Assembly: GCA_034440515.1 (NCBI GenBank) | Contig: JAWXCF010000001.1 | Location: forward strand, 1 to 19,833 | Length of the DNA stretch: 19,833 nt | Reading direction: 5' to 3' | From: JAWXCF01 sp034440515 | GTDB lineage: Bacteria; Bacteroidota; Bacteroidia; CAILMK01 | Notes under the pieces: generated by a model | The model's input: the letters and a program-made list of their open reading frames with translations, nothing else | Told to the model about the DNA's origin: nothing | The model's database searches: none | Program-made: the position numbers and the translations under genes | Part shown: positions 7,364 to 15,480 of the stretch, one piece after another | How positions within the stretch are numbered: the stretch's first letter is position 1 | How the letters are laid out: each line of letters opens with the position of its first letter

Positions 7364-8674
7364 ATGAGTAATTTTATGACTGGTCTTTTTAATCTTCATA
7401 TTGGGGAAGACGATAATAAAAAGACATTTGAAAATGTAAAGAATAATATTTCTTTTACAGGCGCAAATCTTTGGACTTTGGCTTGTGCTATAATAATTGC
7501 TTCTATTGGTTTAAATGTAAATTCAACGGCAGTTATCATTGGCGCGATGCTTATTTCTCCTTTGATGGGTCCAATAGTTGGATCTGGTTTTGCTTTAGGT
7601 ATTTATGACTTTGAGCTATTAAAAAAAGCATTACGCAACTTACTTATTGCAACGATAGTAAGCTTATGTGTTTCTACTGTTTATTTTCTTATCAGTCCAT
7701 TAAAAGAAGTTCAATCAGAATTACTAGCCCGTACATCACCAAGTATTTACGATATAATGATAGCTTTTTTAGGGGGTCTAGTTGGCGTAATTGCAGTTAC
7801 CAGAGTTGAAAAAGGAAACCCGATACCTGGTGTTGCTATAGCCACGGCATTAATGCCACCATTATGCACAGCAGGCTTTGGATTAGCAACTTGGCAATTA
7901 AAATTCTTTCTTGGCGCATTCTTTCTTTATACTATTAACTGTGTATTTATTTGCATTGCCACATTTATAATTGTAAAATACTTAAAGTATCCAGCGAAAG
8001 CACAAGTAGATATTAAACATCAAAAGCAAGTGAAGTATGGTATAACCGCTATTGTAGTAATGATGCTACTGCCTAGCTTATATTTTGCATATAATTTGTT
8101 TAAGCTACAACAGTTTAGCCATTCGGTAAATGAGTTTATAAACAAAGAGTTTTTAGATAAAGGAAACACGATCATTTACAAAAAAACATATTTTAACAGT
8201 CGTCCTAAAAAAATTAAATTGGCTTTTCTTACTAGGCAGTTTAATGATGAAGAACTGAATACTTACAACAGAAAATTAAAAGAATATGGCTTCTCTAGTA
8301 CTGTTTTAATCATTGAACAGAGTAATAATTTACAAAACCTGAAGAATGACATTCTAAATGAAGTAAATAAAGCTGATATAATACTAAGCGAGAAAGATAA
8401 AAGAATAATGGAATTAGAAAATAGAATAGCTTCAGACAGCTTTAACAATAATCAAATTTTTAAAGAAGCAAAGGCCATATTTCCACTAATTAATGCTTTG
8501 TCAGTTTCAAAACATACTTTTTACTTTGTTAAAGACAGTATGGCAAGAAATGCAATTCTACTATACAAAGCCAAAAAGGAATTAAACGCCAGCGATAAGC
8601 TTAAATTTCAAAATTGGCTAATGGAAAAATTTCCCAAAGATTCGATTAGAGTCATTTATGAAAATTATAAATAG
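7364..8674 (+). CDS. DUF389 family membrane protein
   Basis: 436 residues. The N-terminal half (about 30-215) carries the DUF389 membrane domain with its conserved NSTAVIIGAMLISPLMGPI stretch (about 53-71), GGLVGVIAV and GVAIATALMPPLCTAG, in about six hydrophobic segments. The ISPLMGP and ALMPPL motifs identify the family, whose biochemical function is not established. A further membrane segment near 227-247 leads into a roughly 190-residue soluble, Lys/Asn-rich C-terminal domain, predicted helical, which I do not recognise. The gene is followed after 10 bp by a Na+/H+ antiporter, so a role linked to ion or pH homeostasis is inferred only from context. The start ATG has an A/T-rich leader and no Shine-Dalgarno sequence. 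Confidence 0.85.
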   Translation: MSNFMTGLFNLHIGEDDNKKTFENVKNNISFTGANLWTLACAIIIASIGLNVNSTAVIIGAMLISPLMGPIVGSGFALGIYDFELLKKALRNLLIATIVSLCVSTVYFLISPLKEVQSELLARTSPSIYDIMIAFLGGLVGVIAVTRVEKGNPIPGVAIATALMPPLCTAGFGLATWQLKFFLGAFFLYTINCVFICIATFIIVKYLKYPAKAQVDIKHQKQVKYGITAIVVMMLLPSLYFAYNLFKLQQFSHSVNEFINKEFLDKGNTIIYKKTYFNSRPKKIKLAFLTRQFNDEELNTYNRKLKEYGFSSTVLIIEQSNNLQNLKNDILNEVNKADIILSEKDKRIMELENRIASDSFNNNQIFKEAKAIFPLINALSVSKHTFYFVKDSMARNAILLYKAKKELNASDKLKFQNWLMEKFPKDSIRVIYENYK

Positions 8675-8684
8675 CAATTATTAA

Positions 8685-9911
8685 ATGTCAATATATACTA
8701 TACTGGTTATAATTATAGCCATCTCTGCAATATTTGGTTACATTAATCAGCGTTTTATTAAAATGCCCTTTGTAATTGGGATTTTCTTTTTAACTACTTT
8801 ATTCTCGTTAGTAATTCTTAGCTTAAAGTTTTGGGATTATAGCCATTTTTCTCAAATTAAAGCTTTGGTTAAAGACCTAGACATCAGTAAATATATCTTG
8901 GAATATATGTTGGGTTATTTACTTTTTGCAGGTGCATTGCATACGGACTGGATAGATATAAAAAAGCAATTAAGACCCATTTCACTATTTGCAGTATTTG
9001 GAGTAATGCTATCTACCATTATAGTCGCCAGCTTAACATATGGACTATGCACTTTACTGTCCATTCAAATTGATTATATTTACTGCTTATTGTTTGGAGC
9101 TTTAATTTCTCCAACAGACCCAATTGCAGTATTGGGAATACTAACTAAAGCAAATGTTCCCAAAAAAATTGAGGCAACTATAGTAGGCGAAAGTCTATTT
9201 AATGACGGTGTAGGCGTAGTTATCTTTATTGCTTTACTGGAAGTATTAGCAAGCGACAGCTCACATATTGACTTTTCTCATTTTGGAATTTTATTCGTAC
9301 AGGAAAGTTTTGGAGGAATATTGTTTGGATTAGCTGCTGGGTTCACCCTTCATAAAATTCTAACTACCATAGACCATTATCAAACAGAAGTCTTATTGAC
9401 CTTGGCATTTGTAATGGTAGGCTACAGCATTTGTTTATACTTACATATTTCTGGTGCATTGGCTATGGTCATTATGGGTTTATTTGTTGGTAATTACAAC
9501 CATTCAAAAGCAATGAGTGATACAACAATTGATTACGTTGATAAATTTTGGGAATTATTAGATGTTGTATTAAACGCTATTCTTTTTGTAATAATATCAT
9601 TTGTAATTGTAGTTATCGAGCTTAAGTCAATTTATTTCTTGGTAGGAATTTGTTCAATATTTATTGTATTACTGTCTAGAGTAATTATTGTTTATTTACC
9701 AAAGCTGTTATTGCCAAAATTTATTAATTTGACATATAAAGAAACTAAATTGATTGTTTGGGGCGGTCTTCGTGGTGGACTTTCTTTAGCATTAGTACTT
9801 TCATTACCAGACGGACCAGCTAAAAATCTCTTATTGATTGCTACCTACGTTTGTGTTGTATTTAGCATTTTAGTACAAGGTTTGACCATTGGTAAATTAG
9901 CAAAACAGTAG
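8685..9911 (+). CDS. CPA1-type sodium/proton antiporter
   Basis: A 408-residue, 11-13-helix cation:proton antiporter. Diagnostic motifs are SPTDPIAVLG (142-151), GESLFNDGVGVV (168-179) with the Asn-Asp pair of electroneutral CPA1 exchangers (N173, D174), and GGLRGGLSLAL (360-370) with the conserved Arg. It exchanges Na+ (or K+/Li+) for H+ across the inner membrane. Unlike plant or animal NHE proteins and some bacterial members it has no long cytoplasmic C-terminal regulatory domain, ending shortly after the last helix. It starts 10 bp after the DUF389 gene and is almost certainly cotranscribed with it. Confidence 0.9.
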   Translation: MSIYTILVIIIAISAIFGYINQRFIKMPFVIGIFFLTTLFSLVILSLKFWDYSHFSQIKALVKDLDISKYILEYMLGYLLFAGALHTDWIDIKKQLRPISLFAVFGVMLSTIIVASLTYGLCTLLSIQIDYIYCLLFGALISPTDPIAVLGILTKANVPKKIEATIVGESLFNDGVGVVIFIALLEVLASDSSHIDFSHFGILFVQESFGGILFGLAAGFTLHKILTTIDHYQTEVLLTLAFVMVGYSICLYLHISGALAMVIMGLFVGNYNHSKAMSDTTIDYVDKFWELLDVVLNAILFVIISFVIVVIELKSIYFLVGICSIFIVLLSRVIIVYLPKLLLPKFINLTYKETKLIVWGGLRGGLSLALVLSLPDGPAKNLLLIATYVCVVFSILVQGLTIGKLAKQ

Positions 9912-9940
9912 ATATTTGTTATAGCGAATGTTATTACCAG

Positions 9941-9969
9941 CCAAAAGTTAAAAACAAAGCAGTTTTTGG
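9941..9969. terminator. Weak hairpin between convergent genes, possible terminator
   Basis: AAAAAC (9950-9955) pairs with GTTTTT (9962-9967) around a 6-nt loop, and CCAAAA (9941-9946) can alternatively pair with TTTTGG (9964-9969). The site sits between the stop of the antiporter gene and the stop of the convergent outer-membrane-protein gene, where termination in both directions is needed. Stem strength is low and no clean U tract follows, so this is only a candidate. Confidence 0.2.
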
Positions 9970-10041
9970 GTGGTTTTTACTTAGTTAAATCTAATATTAG
10001 TTTAAATTTAAAAATATTCAAATACTACTTTTTACTGGGCA

Positions 10042-10857
10042 TCATCGCAACTTCAAATTTAAACCAAGACTAAGTATCAATTCGTAGCAGGCAAAGTTTT
10101 GCCTAGCTGTACCTTGATACACTTTTAGATTACTATATCGGGAGTAGTCTATTTTTTGGCTAAGTTCTAAGTACACATATCGGTATATCGTAGCCTTTAG
10201 CGCTGTTTCTATGCCTGTATTCCAGCCTCCAAATTGAAAGCTTGGGTCGTTTGCTAGCCCAAATAGGCTGTTCTGTACGTGTGGTATTACCGGCCCGATG
10301 CCGACCTTACCCATTAGGTCAAGTTTAAATGTATTGTTAGCTGTTGTGTATATTGGATATCTCTTTACTATATTGAACAGTAGGAAATTGGCACCGTTGT
10401 TCAGAAAGTAATAGAATCCATTGATTTCAGTAAAGTTTACCGTATTATCAACCTGATTACCAGTAAAAATACCCTTTATTTGCGCCTGTTGTCCCTGCCT
10501 AACAATGAATTTGGTATGGTCAAAATTGATTTCTATTGCTAAATCCTGATTTTGATTAAAGAAATAACCTATTCTAAAGTTGTATTGTGGAATGGTAAGG
10601 TCTTGTTTTAGCAGGCTCTTATCCCATCCTCTATGGTCTTCGCCTCTTATTTTAACTATCTCATATTTAGAGTTTAGGCTGGGTTGGTCTATATGAATGC
10701 TATTATTTGTGTACCACTCAGTATTGTATCCCCAACTAATGTATAGTGTACCAGGTCGTTTACTTTCTTGCGCTTGCATTTGTGTGAAACTAAATAAGGT
10801 AAGGGAAACAAAAATGAAAAATTTAAAAACTTGAGGCATTATAAAGCTGGAAAGCAT
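10042..10857 (-). CDS. Putative outer membrane beta-barrel protein of unknown function
   Basis: 271 residues with a Sec signal peptide (VFKFFIFVSLTLFSF then QMQAQ, cleavage probably after the AQA near residue 29). The mature part alternates short amphipathic strands rich in aromatic residues and Gly (TLYISWGYNTEWY, YNFRIGYFFN, GFYYFLNNGANFL, YRYVYLELSQ), and ends in a strand, YELILSLGLNLKLR, consistent with a small outer membrane beta barrel of about eight to ten strands. I recognise no specific family. A second ATG at 10839 (MPQVFKFF) would give a more ordinary signal peptide length and may be the true start. The gene is a single transcription unit, convergent with the antiporter gene. Confidence 0.65.
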   Translation of the reverse strand: MLSSFIMPQVFKFFIFVSLTLFSFTQMQAQESKRPGTLYISWGYNTEWYTNNSIHIDQPSLNSKYEIVKIRGEDHRGWDKSLLKQDLTIPQYNFRIGYFFNQNQDLAIEINFDHTKFIVRQGQQAQIKGIFTGNQVDNTVNFTEINGFYYFLNNGANFLLFNIVKRYPIYTTANNTFKLDLMGKVGIGPVIPHVQNSLFGLANDPSFQFGGWNTGIETALKATIYRYVYLELSQKIDYSRYSNLKVYQGTARQNFACYELILSLGLNLKLR

Positions 10858-10959
10858 AAATTTAAATCGAAAACTAACATAGTTTTAGCTTATTTATGAT
10901 AAAAGCAAATATCAATTTTTAGCATTACTATATAAAATTCCTCGAACTATTATTAATTA

Positions 10960-11178
10960 ATGAAAAAGGCAAAATATTATAGCAAGGTTGTATTTAAACT
11001 TTCAATTTGCATTTTAAGTAATGTAATATTATTAATTTCTTGCTAAAAAGAAAACTTAAAATCTGGACCTGGCCATATTGATGGAATAACTAGTACGGAT
11101 TCGGCTACAAGTTTGTTTACGATTGTTTTAACATTGCAAAAGTATATTTATAGTTTAAGTTTATACTCGAATATATAA
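10960..11178 (+). pseudogene. Remnant of a small lipoprotein gene, stopped right after the lipobox
   Basis: An ATG at 10960 opens a frame starting MKKAKYY, with a hydrophobic core (VVFKLSICILSNVILL) and a lipobox LLISC at residues 24-28. The next codon is TAA (11044-11046). Beyond it the frame continues as KENLKSGPGHIDGITSTDSA and on to a TAA at 11176-11178. A Lys codon AAA in place of TAA would give SCKKENLK, typical of a Bacteroidota lipoprotein just after the lipid-modified Cys. The continuation of a polar, Gly/Ser/Thr-rich frame suggests a gene of about 50-70 residues inactivated by one substitution. It is divergent from the outer membrane protein gene. The alternative is chance. Confidence 0.4.
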
Positions 11179-11192
11179 CATTAATCATAAAT

Positions 11193-11208
11193 AGTGATAA
11201 TTATCACA
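11193..11208. promoter_or_regulatory. CRP/FNR-like palindrome
   Basis: GTGATAATTATCAC (11194-11207) is a perfect 14-bp palindrome. With flanking bases it reads AGTGA-N6-TCACA, one base from the CRP core TGTGA-N6-TCACA, and is also close to the FNR pattern TTGAT-N4-ATCAA. It lies between the lipoprotein remnant and the 3' end of the hydrolase gene, over 300 bp upstream of the outer membrane protein start, an odd place for an operator. No regulator gene is nearby. Confidence 0.3.
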
Positions 11209-11258
11209 ACATTAATTTCTACTTCAACACAACTTTAATTCGAAAATTGACTTTTATT

Positions 11259-12368
11259 TTAAATTACCCTACCTAGAAAATACAGTACTGTCTGGCTACT
11301 AATTTGTCCGCTTGGTCCGTTTACATTAAAATCGCATCCGTGTGTTGCCCAAGGTAAAGACAAAATGTAGTTGTTTACTTGGTTAGCATCTAATACTTTC
11401 TGTAGCCGAACGCTATTTTGATGGGCGACCAAAATGTCGTTTTTCCCGTGAATAAATAAGGTTGGGGGTGTTACCTTATTAACTTGAAGTATTGGGGAAC
11501 CAGCTAAATAGTTTTGCTTGACCTGTTGAATGGTTCCACCGAAGTAGTTTTCCATTATTTTTCTTGAGTCCATTACCCATTTACTGGTAGGGAATTGATA
11601 GTCCCACTCCATATCTGTCGGGCTATAATAGGCTACAACTGCTGCAATGTTATGGTTCACACTGGCGTAGGCTGTAGTTAATGCAATTTGCCCACCTGCA
11701 CTTCTACCCAAAAGTATTATCTTATTGGTATCTACCTGAAAATCATTAGAGTGAGACTTTATGTAGGATATAGTTGCATTTACATCATCAACTGGGGCGG
11801 GGAAATGATGTTGAGGAGCCAATCTATAATTAATTGCAAATACTTGATAACCAGCATCAGCCAATATTCCATTCAACTCTGGTACCTGATTGTTATCGCC
11901 ACTACTCCAACTGCCACCGTGTATCACTATTACACAGGGTCTTAGTCCAGTAGCCTTAGCTTGATAGTAGTTTGCCTTTAGCCCATTTAAATAAGCGATT
12001 TGGGTATGAGGCGGATTTTTATCCATTTTTAACTGGAACAGCTTGCCAACATTTAGACTAAAATTTTGATTGGTAGGTTTGAATTTTGAGATTAATTCCG
12101 AATCTAGCCGATGTATAACAATGTAAGCTTGAATGATGGGAATGCATACTAAAATTAAAGCTATTACGCTAGTAACAGTGCTTACTAAGTGTCTGTCGCC
12201 AACAAACAGATTAAAACCTAGAATTAGCAAGCAGGCAAGTATAAAGTAAACCCCTAATTCTGTAACTAATAGCGCGGCAAACCATAAATAGTAAGTAGGC
12301 GCAGGAAACACGCACAATACCCCAAGCCCTAACATTAGAAAACTTAGCAATAGCTTAATGACATTCAT
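11259..12368 (-). CDS. Membrane-anchored alpha/beta hydrolase, HSL/BD-FAE-like esterase
   Basis: 369 residues. Three hydrophobic segments (about 3-22, 28-52 and 62-85) precede a catalytic domain from about 120. That domain shows the oxyanion-hole HGGSW (150-154), YRLAPQHHFPAPVDD (181-195) typical of hormone-sensitive-lipase-like esterases, the nucleophile elbow GRSAGG (221-226, Ser223), an acid in HGKND (Asp311) and a His in ATHGCD (His343): a complete Ser-Asp-His triad. A carboxylesterase acting at the membrane, probably with the catalytic domain in the periplasm, is inferred; the substrate is unknown. It lies 38 bp after the general-stress-type gene on the same strand and probably shares its transcript. 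Confidence 0.85.
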   Translation of the reverse strand: MNVIKLLLSFLMLGLGVLCVFPAPTYYLWFAALLVTELGVYFILACLLILGFNLFVGDRHLVSTVTSVIALILVCIPIIQAYIVIHRLDSELISKFKPTNQNFSLNVGKLFQLKMDKNPPHTQIAYLNGLKANYYQAKATGLRPCVIVIHGGSWSSGDNNQVPELNGILADAGYQVFAINYRLAPQHHFPAPVDDVNATISYIKSHSNDFQVDTNKIILLGRSAGGQIALTTAYASVNHNIAAVVAYYSPTDMEWDYQFPTSKWVMDSRKIMENYFGGTIQQVKQNYLAGSPILQVNKVTPPTLFIHGKNDILVAHQNSVRLQKVLDANQVNNYILSLPWATHGCDFNVNGPSGQISSQTVLYFLGRVI

Positions 12369-12406
12369 AACTGCAAAACTATTGCTAAGTACATAGTATT
12401 AATAAA

Positions 12407-12910
12407 TTATGGTTTGATTTTCCCTTCTACTCCGTCATCGCTATTTTGCGCGCCAGTTATGGCACCATATGCAATTTTAAGTAGAGATATCATTTGGTTG
12501 TGTTTATTATCCCAATAGTATGCATCTGATGTTTCCACCATTATCAGGCTAAGATTTTCATCATCTTCACCATCGGGGAACCAAGTTTTAGCCCATCCAT
12601 TCCAAAGTTCTTTAATTTTTTCACGATCTTGGCTAATTACAGCCTGACCAGTAACTGAAAGGTATGTTTGGCTACCAGAGTTTTGTATCATTAATTCAAC
12701 CTTGGGGTTGTGATGAATCTGGTTGTTTTTTGCGCTATTTTTTTCACTAAAGAACCAAAAGTTTCCTTGGTCATCTATTAGTTGAATGCCCATTGGTCTG
12801 CAATCAACTGAATTCTCACCAGTGTGGGTTACCATAAAGCAGCCAGTGCCTGCTAAATCTTTCATTTTTTCAATTGCTTCAGCATCAAATAAATCTTTTT
12901 TTTCTCCCAT
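12407..12910 (-). CDS. Pyridoxamine 5'-phosphate oxidase-like general stress protein
   Basis: A 167-residue split-barrel flavin-binding protein. The strand pattern GCFMVTHT, then VDCRPMGIQLIDDQGNFWFFSEKNSAKNNQIHHNPKVELM, then QTYLSVTGQAVISQDREKIKELW, then WFPDG and the late YYWDN is that of the general stress protein 26 / PNPOx-like family. These bind FMN (or F420/haem in relatives) and are induced by stress; the reaction is mostly unknown. The length fits the family, and there is no signal peptide. It is the first gene of a minus-strand pair with the hydrolase, and is divergent from the drug transporter across a region with an operator-like repeat. Confidence 0.87.
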   Translation of the reverse strand: MGEKKDLFDAEAIEKMKDLAGTGCFMVTHTGENSVDCRPMGIQLIDDQGNFWFFSEKNSAKNNQIHHNPKVELMIQNSGSQTYLSVTGQAVISQDREKIKELWNGWAKTWFPDGEDDENLSLIMVETSDAYYWDNKHNQMISLLKIAYGAITGAQNSDDGVEGKIKP

Positions 12911-12996
12911 TGTAATAAGTTGTTAATGTATATAAAATACCCGTTAAATATTCATTTGTTTGCTATTCTATAAAAAAAACTGCAATTTGAAACAAT

Positions 12997-13016
12997 TGTC
13001 ATTTAATCAGATGACA
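12997..13016. promoter_or_regulatory. Operator-like inverted repeat in the divergent intergenic region
   Basis: TGTCAT (12997-13002) and ATGACA (13011-13016) form a perfect 6-bp inverted repeat with an 8-nt spacer. It lies between the divergently transcribed stress protein gene (start at 12910) and the transporter gene (start at 13106). The spacing and position suit a dimeric repressor acting on one or both genes. No regulator gene is adjacent, and the family of the regulator cannot be inferred. Confidence 0.3.
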
Positions 13017-13105
13017 CATAATTTCTAAATAAATAGAAAGATTTTAGGTAGCTAATGAATTGTGGTTATAATTTCGCAAGGCTTACTTACAATCATTCCT
13101 ACTCA

Positions 13106-14401
13106 ATGTCTGAAATAAAACAAGTCAATAAAAATGCCTTAACATTTATTATTATTACTCTAATAATAGATTGTACTGGACTAGGTCTAATTATACCAGT
13201 AATACCAAATTTAATATCAGAACTAACTAATCAAACTCCTAGTGAATCAGCACTATATGCGGGTTACTTAAGTTTTTCATACGCCATAATGCAGTTTTTA
13301 TTTGCCCCAGTTATGGGCAATTTAAGCGATAAGTATGGCAGGCGCCCATTAATATTACTATCTCTATTTGGTCTTGGCTTAGACTATCTATTCTTGGCTA
13401 TTGCGCCTACTATTACTTTAATATTCGTAGGTAGAATCATTTCAGGTATATTCGGGGCAAGTTTTACGACAGCATCAGCCTATATCGCTGATGTTAGTCC
13501 ACCTGATAAAAGGGCGCAAAACTTTGGTTTAATAGGTGTTGCCTTTGGTGTAGGTTTTATTTTAGGGCCAGCCATTGGGGGTATTTTTGCCCAATTTGGT
13601 ACTAGAATCCCATTTGTTATAGCTGCTTGTCTGTCATTGACTAATGTGATATATGGCTACTTTGTGTTGCCTGAATCCCTGCCTAAAAGTAAACGACGTC
13701 CATTTGATTGGAGGCGTGCCAATCCCATTGGTGCAGTTGTAGAAATCAGAAAGTTTAAGGGTCTAGGTTGGTTATTACTTAGTGTTGCCCTTCTAGACAT
13801 AGCTGGAATGGCCACCCAAAGCACTTGGACATTTTACACAATGTTTAAGTTTGAATGGAATACTGCTATGGTAGGCATTTCTTTAGCTGTAGTTGGTGTA
13901 TTGATTGCTTTTGTACAGGGGTTCTTAATTCGAATAATTACACCAAGAATAGGGGAGAAGAAATCGGTTATTTATGGTTACATCATCTACATTATTTCAT
14001 TTATTTTAATTGGATTAGTTACTCAAGGCTGGATGCTGTATATTGTTATGTCAGCATACGCCTTAGGTGGTATTTGTGGTCCAGCATTACAAAGTTTAAT
14101 TAGCAATAAAGTTTCTGATGATTCCCAAGGCGAATTGCAAGGTATTTTTAGTAGTATGATGAGCATAGCTGAGATAATAGGACCTCTGTTTATGACAGAG
14201 CTTTTCTATTTATTTACTAAAGAATCAACTAAATTTTTATTTCCAGGTGCACCATTCATAGCAGCAGCTGCCATTAGCGTAGTTGCTTTATTCATCATTA
14301 TCAATCCACTAAATCAAATGACAGATTCTATTCACGAACTTCCTATAGAGGAAAACGAAGAAAATCAACCCTCGTCTGGTTCTAGGGTCATTGCAGAATA
14401 A
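13106..14401 (+). CDS. TetA-like major facilitator drug:proton antiporter
   Basis: A 431-residue, 12-helix MFS protein of the Tet/TCR subgroup (DHA1). The first helix carries IDCTGLGLIIPVIPNL. The loop between helices 2 and 3 has motif A, GNLSDKYGRRPLI (about 71-83). Helix 4 carries GRIISGIFGASFTTASAYIADVSPPDKRAQNFG, and helix 5 carries the motif C-like GVGFILGPAIGG. The subgroup exports tetracycline or other drugs in exchange for protons; resistance cannot be assumed without tests. The ATG at 13106 (MSEIKQVNKNALTF) is preferred over the in-frame ATG at 13055, because the extra 17 residues are polar and unlike the family and a TATAATTTCG promoter-like element lies between the two. The 3' end overlaps the convergent adaptor gene by 37 bp. 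Confidence 0.88.
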   Translation: MSEIKQVNKNALTFIIITLIIDCTGLGLIIPVIPNLISELTNQTPSESALYAGYLSFSYAIMQFLFAPVMGNLSDKYGRRPLILLSLFGLGLDYLFLAIAPTITLIFVGRIISGIFGASFTTASAYIADVSPPDKRAQNFGLIGVAFGVGFILGPAIGGIFAQFGTRIPFVIAACLSLTNVIYGYFVLPESLPKSKRRPFDWRRANPIGAVVEIRKFKGLGWLLLSVALLDIAGMATQSTWTFYTMFKFEWNTAMVGISLAVVGVLIAFVQGFLIRIITPRIGEKKSVIYGYIIYIISFILIGLVTQGWMLYIVMSAYALGGICGPALQSLISNKVSDDSQGELQGIFSSMMSIAEIIGPLFMTELFYLFTKESTKFLFPGAPFIAAAAISVVALFIIINPLNQMTDSIHELPIEENEENQPSSGSRVIAE

Positions 14402-15480
14402 ACATTGTAGGCACCAGTAGTTACAACCTTATCCGTTTTAGCTAAGTTTGTTACAATAACTAAGTTGTTAGACTTTGCTATTATTTCTATTTCAACCATT
14501 TTGTAGCTAAGTTTCTCAGTCTCTACAATTACGTAGTTAGCCTCACCAGAGTTTATAATGCTGGTATTAGAAATGGAAAGTCCAGATATAGTGCCGAGCT
14601 TTATTTTAGCACTAATGTTCATACCTGGTATTAACGACAAGTGATCATTTTTTACTATTGAAACTGCATTCACTGTTTTTAGATTTTCATCTAATGATTT
14701 ACCAATAGTGTGGATGTCACTTTTAGTAATTTTATCGCCTACTGTAATGCTTATTTCTTGACCAACTTTCAGTCTGTTGTAGTATTTATCTGGAATGTAG
14801 AAAGTCGCCTCAACGGTAGATAAATCAAACACCTGCATACCCGATTGTCCAGCCTCAAGTTTAGACCCAGTACTCACATTAATATTTCGTACATATCCAG
14901 TTGCTGGTGACTTAATCTCAATTACCGTTTGCAATTTATTGCCAGGTGAAATCCCAAGTTTAGATAACTGGTTGGCTAGTAGTCTATTATTAGACTGCTC
15001 AACCAAATATTCGCTATTTATTTGTTCATATTGTTTTATTGGGGAACTTGCATCTGAGGATAATGCCTTTTGGCGCGCTAAGTCTTTCCGTAGGTATTCT
15101 AGTTTGGCATTACTAGATATGTAGTTCTGTTGTAGGCTTACAAACTCGAAAGCATTCATAGTAAACAAGACTTCACCTTGTTTAACTGGTTCACCCTCGT
15201 GTACCAATATTTTCGTGATATAAGCTGAATAAGGTATATTAATATCGTAAAGAGATTGTGGTAAGTTGTTGATGATTCCATTTACTTCTATTTCGTCACT
15301 TAAACTAGTCATAAGTGGATATGAGCTTTCTAACTTTAGAGTTAATACTTGCTCATCGGTCAGTGTTATGCTACTTATATCTTTATCTTCCTTTGGCTCA
15401 GCATCTATACTTACGCTTTTTGAATTACAAGCGGACAATAGAACTATGATAGTGAAATTTAATAATATATTCTTAATCAT
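14365..15480 (-). CDS. RND efflux periplasmic adaptor lipoprotein (CusB/CzcB, HlyD family)
   Basis: 371 residues with a lipoprotein signal (NFTIIVLLSAC, lipid-modified Cys18). The lipoyl half-motifs flank an alpha-helical hairpin: IPYSAYITKILVHEGEPVKQGEVLFTM before and SPATGYVRNINVSTGSKLEAGQ after. The helical coiled region of about 110-165 (FVSLQQNYISSNAKLEYLRKD and on) contacts TolC, and the C-terminal beta-barrel part includes FYIPDKYYNRLKVGQEI and IPGMNISAKIKLG. It links the inner-membrane RND pump to the outer-membrane channel. It has no His-rich metal-binding N terminus. Its start overlaps the TolC stop by 4 bp (ATGA), and it is the last gene of the operon. Confidence 0.88.
   Translation of the reverse strand: MIKNILLNFTIIVLLSACNSKSVSIDAEPKEDKDISSITLTDEQVLTLKLESSYPLMTSLSDEIEVNGIINNLPQSLYDINIPYSAYITKILVHEGEPVKQGEVLFTMNAFEFVSLQQNYISSNAKLEYLRKDLARQKALSSDASSPIKQYEQINSEYLVEQSNNRLLANQLSKLGISPGNKLQTVIEIKSPATGYVRNINVSTGSKLEAGQSGMQVFDLSTVEATFYIPDKYYNRLKVGQEISITVGDKITKSDIHTIGKSLDENLKTVNAVSIVKNDHLSLIPGMNISAKIKLGTISGLSISNTSIINSGEANYVIVETEKLSYKMVEIEIIAKSNNLVIVTNLAKTDKVVTTGAYNVYSAMTLEPDEG

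Noticed and set aside
13055..13105. Earlier ATG start of the TetA-like transporter
   Set aside because: The 17 added residues do not resemble the family, and a promoter-like element lies inside; the ATG at 13106 fits better.
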